A DNA stretch of 64,000 nucleotides from Podospora pseudocomata (GCF_035222375.1 NC_085887.1:3943501-4007500); one strand, 5' to 3'. Shown: positions 44,886 to 57,478, numbered from the stretch's first letter. Notes: generated by a model not told the origin, from the letters alone. Numbers and translations: made by a program.

Positions 44886-46943
44886 ATGGAGTCCATCACT
44901 CTCATCGGCGCGGGCACGTTGGTGGAGCGCCTGCCATCCCAGCTTTTATCGGGTCTGGCCACCATCTTCATCCTTGGTGTTAGTATTCCTTGCTTCCCAT
45001 ACCGGGAGGTGCTTAAAGTTCTGACAATACAAACACAGGTCCTAACACTCATCGTCACCAGGGCAATCTACAATGTCTACTTCCATCCCCTTTCCAAGTT
45101 CCCTGGTCCCTTGTACTGCGCCATTAGTGACGTGTGTCACCCAGTAACCTTCTTCAATGTCCCTGGGAAATAACTGATACAGCCAGCAGATTCCCCATTG
45201 CTTGTGGTTTCTAGGAGGACGCCAACCATACAAAATTCTTGAACTTCATAATCGTTACGGTACAGTGAGATCAATCCTCGTTCTACACCCACCATCTAAC
45301 CCCAAAATCCCTAGGCCCGGTGGTGCGAACAGCCCCAAATGACCTGTCCTTTAACACGGCCCAATCATGGAAAGACATATACGGTTCCAGACCGGGCCAC
45401 AAGACTTTCGTCAAAAGTGCCTTCTACGACGGGGGAAGTTTTGCCAGCCGGGGCGTCGGTTCCATTGTCAGCGAACGCAATGTCGACGCCCACGTGCAGA
45501 TGCGCCGCTATCTGTCGCATGCGTTTTCTGATCGGTCGCTCGCGGAGCAAGAAGATATTATTGCGCGAACCATGGATATTTGGGTCGAAAGCTTGCTCAA
45601 AAAGGGGTCGCGCAAAGAGGGGTTTGAGATGGGGAAGAGTTTCGAGATTATGACGTTCGACATTATTGGCGAACTGGCGTTTGGGGAGAACTTCAAAGGT
45701 GTTGAGACTGGTATGTCAGGCTTTTTTTGTCTTTTTTTTTTCTTTTTTCGGTTGATCAAATGTTGCTGTTTCTGCTCATGACACGGCATGTAACTAGGTG
45801 TTGAACATCCCTGGATCGCCACCCATCTCGGAGCTCTGAATCAAGGAGCCCTGGCCGACACCTTGAAGCGCTTCCCGACACTCGCCTGGCTTGCTCAGGG
45901 GCTGCTGCAGAAGAAAATCTGGGAACTCACCGAGGACACAAAGAAAAATGAGAATTTTGCCATTGATATGATCAACAGGTGAGTCATGCTCCGTGAAAGA
46001 AAACACAAAGCTGCGGCGCCTGTGAAGACTGATGTTCAAGACAGACGAATCCACCGCGATGAGCTTTCGCGCAAAGACTTCATGACGCACATCCTACAGA
46101 AGCGGGATTCTGCCCAGGTGTCGGACCTACAGCTAGCAGCGCACGCTTCTGACTTTGCCCTGGCTGGAAGCGAGACCACGGGCACTGCCTTGTCAGCCAT
46201 CATGTACTATTTGCTGCGAACTCCCCAGGTCATGCTCAAGCTTCAAAAGGAGATCCGAGGCAGTTTCAAGACATATAGTGAGATATGTTTCAGGTCAACG
46301 ATTGGCTTGCCATATCTGGACGCTGTTATTCTCGAGGGGCTCAGAATGTACCCCCCAGTACCGCTTGGTCTGCCCCGTGTGGTGCCGGATGGAGGCGACA
46401 CGGTCGACGGACATTTTCTGTCAGCTGGGGTCAGTGTATATCCTGTCGTTGAGGGGAAAAGCACTAAGCATAATAATATCAGGTCGTTGTTTACACCCAT
46501 CCAGTTGCGGCAAGCTTGAGCTCGGCAAATTTCAAGGATCCTCAGGCTTTTAAACCTGACAGGTGGCTTGACGAGCACCAAGGAGATATACGAGAAGCGT
46601 CTCAAGTGAGCTAGCTACCTACCTTGGTGATTGAAAACCGAAGACAAAATGAATTGACTGACGACTTATCTTCCATCCAGCCATTCTCACTAGGCACTCG
46701 TGCTTGCATGGGAAGAAAGTACGCAACAACCTCACATACCTTAGGTACCTATTATGCTGACAATGCTAACAAACATCTTTTAGCCTTGGGCACATGGAGA
46801 TGCGAACAGCGCTGGCCAAAGTGCTCTGGAAGTATGATCTGGAATTGGTGAATACGTCTCTGGACTGGCATCGCGACTCAGAGATGCATACTCTCTGGTG
46901 CAAACCGGCACTCTGGGTCAGGTTACGAGTGCTTAAAGAGTAG
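44886..46943 (+). CDS. Cytochrome P450 monooxygenase, nine exons
   Basis: Exons 44886-44978, 45039-45131, 45190-45259, 45315-45710, 45798-45978, 46045-46429, 46483-46605, 46681-46718 and 46784-46943 all join in frame and give 512 residues, the usual size. A membrane anchor covers about residues 18-45. The I-helix AGSETTGT (E320, T321, T322), the K-helix EGLR (E374-R377) and the heme loop FSLGTRACMG with the ligand Cys456 are all present. It belongs to the microsomal class of fungal secondary-metabolism P450s, near those acting on sesquiterpenes or related substrates (inference). Its neighbour is a dead sesquiterpene cyclase, so it may have lost its original substrate source. No stop or frame break was found. 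Confidence 0.9.
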
Positions 46944-47470
46944 GCAAGCACCTGAGCAAGCAACAAGCGTGCCATACCCAAGATATATCATAGAGACCGA
47001 CCCCTTTCCAATCGAGGTTGTTGGACATGAACCCTTCAAAGAGCTTCATGAAACTGGGACGAAATAGTAGAGTAGGTGGAACTATGCCTATATCTCCGAG
47101 GACGTCAACTCTTAGCGTCTCTGAAGGGTGTTTTTTTTTTTCGTTCTCATAGGTGGAATAAATTTGCCTCTGCGTTTCTTGATCCCTCGACCGTCCCATG
47201 AATCTTGTCTCTCTCTGCCCCTCACCCTTGATTCGGGGTTTTGCTGAACACAAGGTAATGATCTTGTCGAAAACTTGTGTTTGCGACCCTGAAGAACAAA
47301 ATATCTAACCTGTGGGCAGGGCAAGGCCCTGACAGCAACCAACCTGCCTGCTCCACACCTGGCACTAACTAGGTATCTATTCTTCCATAACTCTTCGTCT
47401 CACAATCCAGCACTCTCCCTGGACAGGTACTTTATCCACATAGCTCCATGTTGGAATAGCCACAATTCAC
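46944..47470. other. Intergenic region
   Basis: About 0.5 kb between the convergent P450 and cysteine-rich protein genes. No gene is seen. Confidence 0.4.
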
Positions 47471-47851
47471 TCAAACATTGAAGTAGCACCTCATGCTGCC
47501 CGAGTTCTGGTTGAAGGCCGTGCAAGAGTACGAGCCACTGGCGCCCACGCTCTGCTTCTCGTCTCTGCAGTTGTCGTCGGAATAAATGCTGCAAGTGGTT
47601 GACTTGTTGCCGTCGCGGGTCAGCCCGACCGAACGGAAGGAGCTGCCGAGCTTGATGCAAGGGCTGACGCCGCGGAAGTCTTCGTGAGAACCACTGTGGG
47701 GGCACTTGCAGTTGCTGAGCAATTGTCAGTACTGTGACTCTCGAGAGCCAAAGGATGGCACTTACCCGCAAGTGTGCCACCAGACGCTGCCGTTGGCGGC
47801 CACGGTGAGGCAGCTGGCAGCTGCGAGGAGGAGGTACTTGGCGCTGACCAT
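47471..47851 (-). CDS. Small cysteine-rich secreted protein, eight cysteines in mature part
   Basis: Two exons, 47766-47851 and 47471-47714, with a 51-nt intron (GTAAGT/CAG), give 109 residues. Residues 1-19 form a signal peptide (KYLLLAAASCLTVAANG). The mature protein of about 90 residues has eight cysteines (HTCGNCKC, PCIKL, TTCSIY, NCRDE, SCTAF, RCYF), enough for four disulfides. It has no repeat or known domain I can name. The form fits apoplastic effector or antimicrobial-like proteins of ascomycetes, but the function is not established. Confidence 0.8.
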
Positions 47852-49149
47852 GTTGGCAAGGGTGAGTTGATTGTGAAAGGCTGAGGAGACAAGATTGATG
47901 AGAGTGTTGATGGAGAGAGTTAGAAAGACGGACAAAAGCTGGCGAGTCGATGTATTATATAGGTATTTGCCCGACTTTCGGAATGCTCAGCACCTCAAGC
48001 CGCTTGAGGCAATGATGCCTTCTTGGGAAGTTTGAAGCCTCTGATCACTATTCCATTAACGATGATACCTCCAGCAAGTCGTGCCATCGCGACTCTGCCT
48101 TTGGCTTCTACTAGCCAACCCTGTGAGTGTAACTCTACCCCGTGGAACACGCATCAGCTGTCAGCGCTACCAACGAAGGAAGCTCGTAAAAGTCAACTTG
48201 AACCTAGGTACCTACATGTCGCAAACGCATGGTGATCTGGATCTACATGCTGACAAGTGGATTCCGATCTGTTGCATTGAGTGTGTTCACGATGCCGTAT
48301 CGGACAATAATTAGTTTTTATCTTCGCACAAAGCACTTGATGTTCAGGGGCACGTCCACTTTTCCTGGTTCTAGTCATCATCACTTAGCTCTGGTTATGC
48401 GCGGATGCTGACTGATGTCAGCTTTCAGTACCCCCTGTATTATTGCAACTCCATCAACCGGCAGACTCGTATAGCTATGCTACGAGTTTCCGCATTTGTC
48501 TATCCGCCATTGATACGGACTCGCCTCCTGTATGTAGGTAAGGGACTTGAGCCGGTCAAAAGTGGCTGACTGAGTCTGGATAATGGCCCTTTGAGCCTGA
48601 GATATAATGGCTCGTGAACTCAGATGAGATTCTCTTCGAAATAAGAAGATACTGATGTTGTACTGATACTGTGAAGTTGGCATTATAGTTATCCTCAAGC
48701 GCCTGGGATGAAGGTCCTCTGAAGTTGGGTTGATATGTAACTTTAAGCGGGATAGTGTAGGATGAAGATGGGATGATGTGATATGAAGCTGGGTGATATA
48801 AAGCTGGGGTGAGGTTTATCTAGAGCTGGGATAATGTCTATTTTAAGCTGGGGTAAAGCTTGGATAATACTTCTCCAAGTTGGGGTAAAGTTGGGATAAT
48901 ATTTAACCTACATGTAAGCTGGGGTAAAGCTGGGGTAATGTCTGTTTCAAGCTGGGATAAACTGGAATAATATCTATCTCAAGCTGGGGTAAAGCTGGGA
49001 TAATGTCTACCTCAAGCTGGGGTAAAGTCTGCCTGATGCTGGGATGGTATATGATTAATGCTGGGATAAAATTAGACCAAAAGAAGCGAACGAAAGCTGA
49101 CTATATGTAATATCGTACCGAAAAAGGCAAGGGGTATATCTAGGTACCT
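47852..49149. other. Intergenic region with degenerate minisatellite
   Basis: About 1.3 kb. The first part is the promoter of the cysteine-rich gene, with a TATATAG at about 47954-47960. The second part (48718-49066) is the minisatellite listed separately. No gene is seen. Confidence 0.45.
48718..49066. repeat. Degenerate minisatellite built on GCTGGG(G/A)TAA
   Basis: Repeated blocks such as AAGCTGGGGTAAAGCTGGG and GATAATGTCTATCTC recur about every 33-40 bases with substitutions and small gaps. The repeat is cleanest at 48840-49030 and fades upstream. It lies just downstream of the DUF7708 gene. Confidence 0.75.
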
Positions 49150-51459
49150 TCATATGTAAACTGCACCCGGGAATGCTCTTCCTCCTCTAGCTTGAACCAG
49201 CCTGGATGCATCCACCCTCTCCCGCACCGTTATGCCACGGTCCAGCACTTGGCTTCGCCCATCAGTTGTGAAGCATACCCTCGATGTTCGTTCCTGCTCT
49301 TGATCTCGCAAGACTTGGATGAAGTCCTGAATATGTGCATAACCATCCTGACTCCCCCCAGCAAACTGTAGCCCATCAATAACCCAGGCAATGGACGGCG
49401 GTGCATGCTTGAGAAGAGCCTTGATTATCGCGAGGGCAGTCCCCAAGCTTTCAAGCGACCCATCCAGACGCTCGAAACAGTGTTTTTGCAGTCCAGGGCT
49501 TCCTTCAAATTCAGGTGGCACGATTTGAGCAAGTTGGCGGATAACGGAGTAGTATAGTGAGATGACTGCTGCATCTGTGTGTCCAAGACCCCGTGTTGCG
49601 AAGTTGTATCGAGACTTGCAGAACACTGATATGCATGGAGTACCGGCGTTGGCGATGGTGTTAACAGCTTCAATAGCAGCTTGAGAGAGGACGGAACCGG
49701 ATGAGGAAACTGCCGGTCCTTCGATCCACATGATGGGAGGTCTAGCTCCGCCCACCCATTTGCTGAACTCTACGAACACCTCTTGAGGAATAACAGGGTC
49801 TCTTCCATGGATGAGAGCGCGGTGGATAATGTCGTCCGCACCGTCTTCGATGTACGGGTCGAGGTTATGGGAATATTGGTGCATTTCGTAGCGGGTTAAT
49901 GGTTCAATGACGGTTACTAAGCAGTCCACAATCAGTACTTGGCACTATATGTCTGGAGATCATGAAGATTCGCTACCTTTTGAAGAACCTGTTGAAGACC
50001 CTGTTGATCCTGTTACTTCTTCTACTTCCACACTTTCGATCGACAACTCCGTGTTCGTCGTTGTTCGCTGTGAGATGTCTTGCAAATATAAAGTCGAGGA
50101 TGTTGTGTTGCTCTGCTGTTGAGAAATTATAGCTATGATGAAGGAAGGTCGTCAGCGTGATGTTGTAGATGATCGCACCAAAGATTACCTATCGGCCTGG
50201 TGTCCAACAAGTGTCCTTTTCAGCGCCCGATGGCAAAGAACACCTGACTGGCCACTGTACGAGCCCAGATTTGCCGCACCACGTGGGCATTGCCCGACAC
50301 GATGGCATGGCAAATCATGGTGCACTTTTTCCAACAGAAAAGATAAAAAGACACTTACATAGCCTCACCTGCTCCTCAACGAGCCCCAAGTGGCGAACTG
50401 CAGTTTCACCTAGCCTCTTAAAGCCAATTGCCGCCGTTGCATTCTTGTCATCAATTTCTTGCTGGCTATTTCCGTGGCTATGAGTACCCAACTCTTGCAA
50501 CCTGACCAGCCAGTCAACCTTCGAGTTTATCTCTTCGATCCGAAGTTCTGACGTGTGCTGTGCTTCGTCTTTGATGCGTTTGATAGTCTTCTGGATGTCA
50601 TCCACCATGGCCTGGACGCTTCTATCGTAGAAGGTCTTATCAAAAGACGCAAAAAACCTCTTGCGACGCTTGTGGAAGAAGGACATTGCGTGGCAGAGAA
50701 ACTTGAAGATCTTGACGTAAAGTTCGACCACGAGCCGCTGCATTTCTGCGGTATTTGCAATATGGGTTTTCTTCTCGACGTATCTCAGGTTTGCGCTCAT
50801 TTCCACCAGTGCAAGCGAGAAGCCCTCGGCAATCTTTTGATAATTCAGTGACGTCTTTTATTGGAGCAGGGTTGTGTCAGTGGCTCAAATCATGACAAAG
50901 TTGAAAGATTTCTAGGTTGGCTGCATACCTTGACGACGGTGGCTACCACCCCCGTCAGGAGACTCAGGTACTTGTCTTGTGCGGGAACAAACTTGAACAG
51001 GTAAGAGTGGTCATTCATCGTCTCAATAAACTCCCGAAATCGAGTTTTAGCTCTGCCAAATCCCGACTGGTGCTTCACCTCCCAGTTCGTGTGGGCATCC
51101 TCGACAGCGGCCTGCAGTGTTGCGATGGTTGGAATTCTGTGGGAGTCAAGTGCCGAAATGTTGTCTGCGCCTGGATTGACAAATATTCGCTGAAACTCTT
51201 GCCAGACCCGTATGAGCTCCTCTCGCTCTCGCTCCAGCGGGCTGAAGATCGAAGCGTCCGAAGTTGGAGAAGGTCCATAGAGCCATCGGTGCCACTCCTC
51301 AGCTGTTACGCGCGCCCTCAGGTCACCTTCTTCGTCATGCTTGGTCGCGCTACCGAGAGCCTGAGACAGAACATTGCTAGGGTTCTCCTTTCCAACCTTT
51401 AAGCTGTAACTTCGAACGATTGTCGTAGTTTCCGGAGTCGTCGTAAAGGAACTATTCAT
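49150..51459 (-). CDS. DUF7708-type protein with degenerate P-loop-like region
   Basis: Exons 50929-51459, 50369-50833, 49977-50115 and 49150-49916 (introns 95, 253 and 60 nt) join to 633 residues. Residues about 80-260 match the fungal DUF7708 domain as I know it: LLTGVVATVVK, NLRYVEKKTHIANTAEMQRLVVELYV split into two blocks, and FFASFDKTFYDRSVQAMV. A Ser/Thr-rich linker (exon 3) leads to a C-terminal region (residues 380-633) with MWIEGPAVSSSGSVLS at the place of a Walker A and SIAWVIDGL at the place of a Walker B. The Walker A Gly-Lys-Ser/Thr is not recognisable, so ATP binding is doubtful. The family is common beside and inside fungal STAND proteins. Function is unknown. Exon 3 is the least certain. 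Confidence 0.72.
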
Positions 51460-51957
51460 TGCGACGTTTGGTGTCCGGGGCTGTCTTCTGCGCGTGCAAG
51501 GTAGATTGGGGAGAGACTGGAGATAAGGTGCCGGATCGTTTGCTCTTGTGGAACTGAACATGCATATCAGGCAACAAGAGTAAGGTAGACAAGTGTGGCT
51601 GTGTAGTTCGATAATTGGTGCCAGAAGATACCAGTCACCAGAGATGTAACATGCTGGCGACAGCAAAATTCACCATCACTCCATTGTTGGCCCCCAACAG
51701 GTACCCCTCTCTGGCCACGTCCACCCCTGCATCACAACTTCCCGAGCGTTATCTGCCACAGAAGTGGACAGGAATCTGCAGCACGAAGGCACATGGCTTT
51801 ACAAGAGCGGGGTAAGAGGCTCTGCTCGCAAGGCTCTGGGATGAGTGAGAGCTTGCCCTTAAAATGCCAGTTCTTCGAGGTTTCGAGTCCACCCTTCCCA
51901 CATCCTCCACTCTCTATATCCCGGCTATGCTCAACATTGAGCAGCCACCACTCCCAA
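51460..51957. promoter_or_regulatory. Head-to-head promoter between DUF7708 and AAA genes
   Basis: 498 bases separate the two start codons, so the genes share one control region. A TATATC stretch lies near 51915. Two more ATGs in frame with the AAA gene occur at 51793 and 51841; if used, they would extend its N-terminus. Confidence 0.5.
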
Positions 51958-54900
51958 ATGGCAACAAGCTACAGCTCCCACATTCATGAAGAGATCACAG
52001 TTATTACGGGGTCTATAACCATGTCAAATGCTCCCATGCACGACAAGTTGTCAGGGGCGTCATCGGAGCATGAGGACATCTCGGTGACACCACAGCTCGA
52101 GGGCATGCAATCAAGTGCTCCAGCTGCCGAAGCGGATAAAGCCGCTGACACTGGGACAGACCGCAAGAAGAAGATGGAGTGGGAGGACTCAGCGGCTATT
52201 TATTGTCCAAAGAATGGTCGATCTCATGTGGGGTTGTTGGAATTTGGGTACTGGGAGTGTCCCCTTTGCAACCAGGATTTGTCAGAGAAGCCGTTGAAAC
52301 AGGCAGCGGGTTTGGAGGACGAAGATGAAGACGATGGCACTAGCGGCGGTCGCAACCCCAAAATATCCCACTCCCTTGAATACCTCGACTCGGGTGAAAA
52401 TCGCATTGCTGCGCAGGCATGGAGCGGCTCTTTCGACCTTCAAACCGCACGTAAAGGAATATTGGAGAAGAAACCATCAGTGTTCAACATTGTCACTCTT
52501 CTGAAGACATCACACCTACCGCAAAAGCATCGCTACGAGTACGAAGTCAGGGAGATTTTGCGAACTGGCATTCTCAACAATCCGAACATTTCAGTCAATG
52601 TTCTCTCCACCCGCGTCACCATCAACTCTCAAGCATTGATTAATGCCCTCGGTGCCGTCGTTAGCTATTACCCAGGTATATCCTTCGGCGGAAAGGTGCT
52701 GGAGTTGAAGGAGCCGTATGCTGTGGTTGCTCATCACCTCAGTGCGCTGGAAGACTACCAAAAGACCTATCACCCGGACAATGAGATTTCGGACGACAAG
52801 ACACCCCCTACAGCAGCTCGACCCAAGCCTTGCGACAAAGAAACATTCGATCATCTAGGACTCCTACTTGGATTTCTCCGAACCTCTGTCTACAAAGACA
52901 AAATCCGGCTCGAACAGGAACGGTACTCCAGAAACGCGTGCACCTTCCAGATGCTCTGGCTCTTGTTCAAGCCTGGTGATACAGTTTACGTTGAGTCTCG
53001 GGGAAAGCTATCTGCATTTGTTGTGCAAGAGGTAGCCACTGACAACGGCATCCTTTCAGACTTCAAGCACACATTCAAGTCCTATGAAATCCTGTTGTGG
53101 TCTCTGAGATATGACGGCCGTTTCGTGGGGCGGAGTTCAACTGAGATGATAATTCCTCACTTCGATGGGGAACGCCCTATCACTACACTCAAGGTGTTCC
53201 CATGTAGATTCGTCGACGACGAAGACGGTGGGAAGATGAAATCAATGCTGGAGGAGAGTGGGAAGAGATGGTATGATCTGTTACGAGGCCAACAAGTTCA
53301 CTACAAAGGGGAATTTGTTGAGAAAAGGAAGGACAACGATGTCAGCAAAACCCCGGATGACGAAGATGACGATAAGCCCTGGTATGTCGCCATGGTGAAC
53401 TATCTCAAAGGAACGTCCAGGCGAGACAATCTTGATGCACCGCGAGACTATGGACAGGTATGTTTTTCAGAGCTTCATTTCTCACAGGTATGCGATCCTG
53501 ACGCGATGACAGTTTGATGGGAGAGCCTATGTCGACCCCGGATCGTACTATTTCCAATTTCCACGTTACGCCCCCAAGATCTGCAATACAAATGACACTG
53601 GAGAGGATTTGGCGCTCTGCGCATGTGGAGAGTGGTACGTCTTGACCCTCATCAATGTCATGAGCTTGGATGCGATGCTCATACTTGTTCTCTAGCCATG
53701 GCCGACGGGCACATCCACCGCTAAACTTCCCTTGGGCATGCTACGACCTTTTAGACCCGTCATTGGACAGGGACCTTACCCTGGCTGATTCCCCTTATGG
53801 AGTTAACCATCGATATCTTCTATGTGAATCCCTTCTGTACGGATTCATCCTGAAGACCCGATCATGGCGTAAGTGTTACCCACATTTAACTCGAGTTTGG
53901 ATCAATTGCTCATCCCGGGACTTAGAGGGACTCGACGTCGCCCATTGTCTTGAACCTACAGTTCATGCCGACGCCATCGATAAATTAGTTATGCCTGCTC
54001 CGCGCAAGGAAATGATCAAGGCGCTTGTTCAAAAGTTCACTGGACCGGACTCCATGTTGGCAAAGTCATGGAGGGCTGATTACATCGAGAACAAGGGCGA
54101 GGGTCAAATTTTTCTCCTACACGGTGGGCCTGGCGTTGGGAAAACCTATGTCAGTTTGTGTTTGTCACATTTACGAGATAGAAGTTCTTGCTGACATGAC
54201 AGAGTGGTAGACCGCGGAATGCATCGCCGAGTACACCAACCGTCCTCTGCTGTCTTTGACATGTGGAGATATCGGGACAGACGAGATCAGAATGGAGGAG
54301 GAACTGTCCAAGTGGTTCCGGCTCGCTGAGAAGTGGGGTGCTGTGATGCTGATTGACGAAGCTGATGTGTATCTTGAGCGGCGCATGGCGAGCGACCTCA
54401 AACGAAACAGCTTGGTTTCCGGTACGTCTTCTTTCCTTGCATGAAGAAGCTTAGGGATCTGACAAGTAGCAGTCTTCCTCCGATGCATCGAGTATTATCG
54501 TGGGATTCTCTTTCTCACTACAAATCGCATCGGCTACTTTGACGATGCCTTCATTTCCAGAATCCACATCGTCATCAAATACGACCCACTCAGTGAGGAT
54601 AACCGTCGCCAGATCTGGACACAGTTCTTCGACAAACTGGCCGACGAGCGTCAGGATTTCATCATCACTGGGCGCGCGAAACGATACGTCTTGGAAGATG
54701 AAGTGGTTAAAAAGCTGGAATGGAATGGCCGTGAGATCCGGAATGGTACGTCCAGCTGATGAAGTTCCTCCGGCAAAATCATTGATACTGACAAACACAA
54801 CCGTGAACCGACAGCTTTCCAAACCGCAGTGGCACTGGCGGAATTCCGATTCCTGCAGAAGACTGATAAGAAGGAGCATGAAGGCCCAACTCTCGACTCG

Positions 54901-55044
54901 AGGGACTTTGAGCAGGTCTGCGAAATGACAAGACAGTTCAAAGAGTATCTTCATGATCTCCACGGCTTGGACGAGGAGGGAAGAGCCTACAACGCCAGAG
55001 CGAGGGCTGGGAACCAGGGCTGGGCAAGGGGCATGAGCAATTAA
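51958..55044 (+). CDS. AAA ATPase with N-terminal DUF7025-type region
   Basis: Exons 51958-53457, 53513-53634, 53696-53868, 53926-54149, 54211-54421, 54473-54745 and 54815-55044 join in frame to 910 residues. The N-terminal half holds an acidic, Ser-rich leader and then the DUF7025-like region (LLFKPGDTVYVES, FVVQEV, KVFPCRFVDD). The AAA module shows Walker A GGPGVGKT (665-672), Walker B VMLIDEAD (718-725), sensor FLTTNR and the arginine finger in FISRIHIVIKYDPLS. A helical C-terminus follows. Fungal proteins of this layout are many and mostly uncharacterised; they probably remodel protein complexes. It is divergent from the DUF7708 gene. The start could also be 51793, 51841 or 52021. Confidence 0.85.
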
Positions 55045-56658
55045 GAGAATTCAAGAGACAAGGTTGGAACTTTTCCATTTACACCAAGTTAGTTTACATG
55101 CAGTTATGTCTGTCGTCCACAAATAAAAACGAAATATTTATTTAACAGAACTAAGACTACTTTGCGTTTACTAAAAAGCTTTAGCCGATCCAACTTAATC
55201 CCAGTATAAATAAGACTTTATATTAAGTAGGGCGGCACCTAGATTTTATATTTATGGTCAGCCCACGGATCTGGACTCCATATTTCGAGCACCTTAATAT
55301 ACGGTCCTGCTCCCAGACCGCAACCAGGACTTTTTTCTTCCAGAAGTTATAGCTTTAATAAGAAATTTTGCTATTTCGCAAAGCCCTGCGAAGTCTGGTG
55401 TTAATTTCATTGGCATGATCCTTCAGCATACGCTACTCGTATTTCTTCTTGATCACACGAGACAGCTCCCATAATGATTTAACTGCAGTAACTAAGCCCG
55501 CGAGAGCGGCAGCTGATGCCAAGGAACTAGGAAGGTATGAGACCATGAGTCTTGATAAGGTAGGTATAATATAAGGTACCTAGGTATGTAAGACGGGCAT
55601 GAGTCTCATGCTGAGTAGGTAGGTGTTTTATATGATCAGACCGTCAGTTTTATTTGGGACTGATTCCAATTAAACTGTTCAATTTGGACATTCTGAAATG
55701 CGATCGTAGCCTCTGCTGACAGGGAAGGGGGGTAGGGTGGCACAGGCAGTCTAGGTACACACCCCACCAAAATCCAAAAGGGGCAACGCATTTCCCTCGA
55801 CCAGGAAGTACATGGTAGCATTCTTGTTCTGGTGATATATCAAGAAATGGCAAGACAAAGCCTAGTTCTTTTCCATGTAAACATCAAGTTTGGCAATCTG
55901 TCTCCTAAAATCCTCCAGTTCTCTTACCCGTATCTGCCCCTCCCATTTCCCTGCTAATAAGTACACACGGACTTCTTTTCGAATCACAATGTCCCCAACG
56001 AGCTCGATCATTTTAGGGGCAAGAACAGGATCACCCGCTGCTCAAAATGCGCTACCGAGTCAGCCATATGGCAAGCCTTCTTGCCCGGCTTTGGACCTGC
56101 TACAATCCTGACAGCTTGGGAAGACTTTGGTAGGCCCGGCCGCATGGGTAGAGGGATTCTCAAGAAGTGGAGGTGGATCTCGCATCTCACAACCGTCCAC
56201 GGTATTTGCATTTGCCAGATAAGGCACCAGCGCACTGCCTTTGTTGAGGCGCTTGCAGTTGCCAGCGCTAGGTGCCTAGACGCAACCTTGAAGCGCTTGG
56301 AGCTGCCAGCTACAGGTGCGTGATCGAAACTGTGTTTGGTTCCCGAACGCCTCGTTCAACTTGCAAAATGAGGAGCTACTGCGGTGGCTGGCGATTTGAG
56401 CCGTGTGCCAGCCCTATTTCTTTTTATGAATCTCCTTCCTTCTTCACAACATACTCTACCATCACCGACGCCATGATATCCTATATTTGCCCTGTCTCGA
56501 TAGCCCCTTCGCAGATCACCCCAGCTAGGGAGTGCTATGCAAGCGAAACCAAGCTCAGTATTCGAACTCACATTCCTCCGGAACCGTTCGGGCCCAACCA
56601 CTGGGAGGCGAGCCCTGAAGTCAATGTCGAACATTGACATCACCGACTTCAATTTGCA
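55045..56658. other. AT-rich region without recognised gene
   Basis: About 1.6 kb. The first 600 bases are AT-rich and may be a mutated old repeat. An imperfect 28-31-base direct repeat lies near 56250-56320 (GCGCTTG.AG.TGCCAGC). No protein family was recognised. Confidence 0.4.
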
Positions 56659-57478
56659 GTGGATAACCCTCCATTGGACCCTAGTCCTTGGGAAACACTG
56701 GAAGATATCGATCGTGACGAGGAGATGCTCGTCATCGAGAGATACATTGAACAGAAGGAAGACGGCGGCTCGACTGTTGTAGAGTGTCATCTTCAAAAAC
56801 ATCCATCAGTGCAATACATTGCTAAGATCTACGACGCGGTTGATTACCCAGACCCAACTCAAGAAGATGAAGAAGATGAAGGCATGGACTGCATAACCCG
56901 CGCCGATTTGGACTGTGCTCTTGAAGTCAGTTCTTTCATTTTCATGGAAAATATGGTGGAGGAGGGGCATCGTAGGTGTGCACCCCAATATTTTGATGCC
57001 TCGACGTTCTGCGTTGAGACTCACATTCCGGGTCATCCACGATGGGTGCGCATGATTCTGCTCGAGCTGATGGATAGTACGACGAGAGAGAACATGCTTC
57101 TGCAAAAGAAACAGGTGCGGGACAACGAGCGCACCTTGGTCCTCGAGCATGTGATTGAGGCTGAGCGATAGTTCTGGCGGACATGCCAGATGGGCTTCCT
57201 GAAGGACCTCAATCCAGGCAAGATTATGATCCGGAAGGACTGGATCGTGGCTTTCATTGGTTTCACAGACTTCCGGTTATGTTATTACCTGAGCATTCGG
57301 TCACATCCCAGGGATTGGCTTGAAAACGCCCCCGTCAAGGCGCTGTCACCCATCAAACACTACTGGCCCTATCCACCCATCAGTTCTAGCGAGCTGAAGA
57401 CGGGACTATGGAGTGAGTGGGTACCCAAATCCTAGATTGCCAACGAGGATCAATTCGCTCAACGGTTGATCAGACGAT
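56659..57478 (+). pseudogene. Protein-kinase-like gene, nonsense-mutated
   Basis: One frame runs through two TAG stops (57169-57171 and 57433-57435) to a TGA at about 57476. Before the first stop it resembles fungal kinase-like proteins: AKIYDAVDYP at the ATP-lysine strand, RADLDCALEVSSF, then WVRMILLELMD at the hinge. After it come KDLNPGKIMIRKD in place of the HxDLxPxN catalytic loop (the Asn is replaced by Lys) and the C-terminal HYWPYPPISSSELKTG. The second stop sits where a Trp codon is expected (KS.IANEDQFAQRL). Both stops could come from one C-to-T change. A short conserved-looking tail (about 57484-57606) may be a last exon. Family assignment is inference. Confidence 0.6.

Noticed and set aside
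48718-49066. Possible CRISPR-like array
   Set aside because: Eukaryotic window, units are degenerate and not separated by unique spacers of fixed size.
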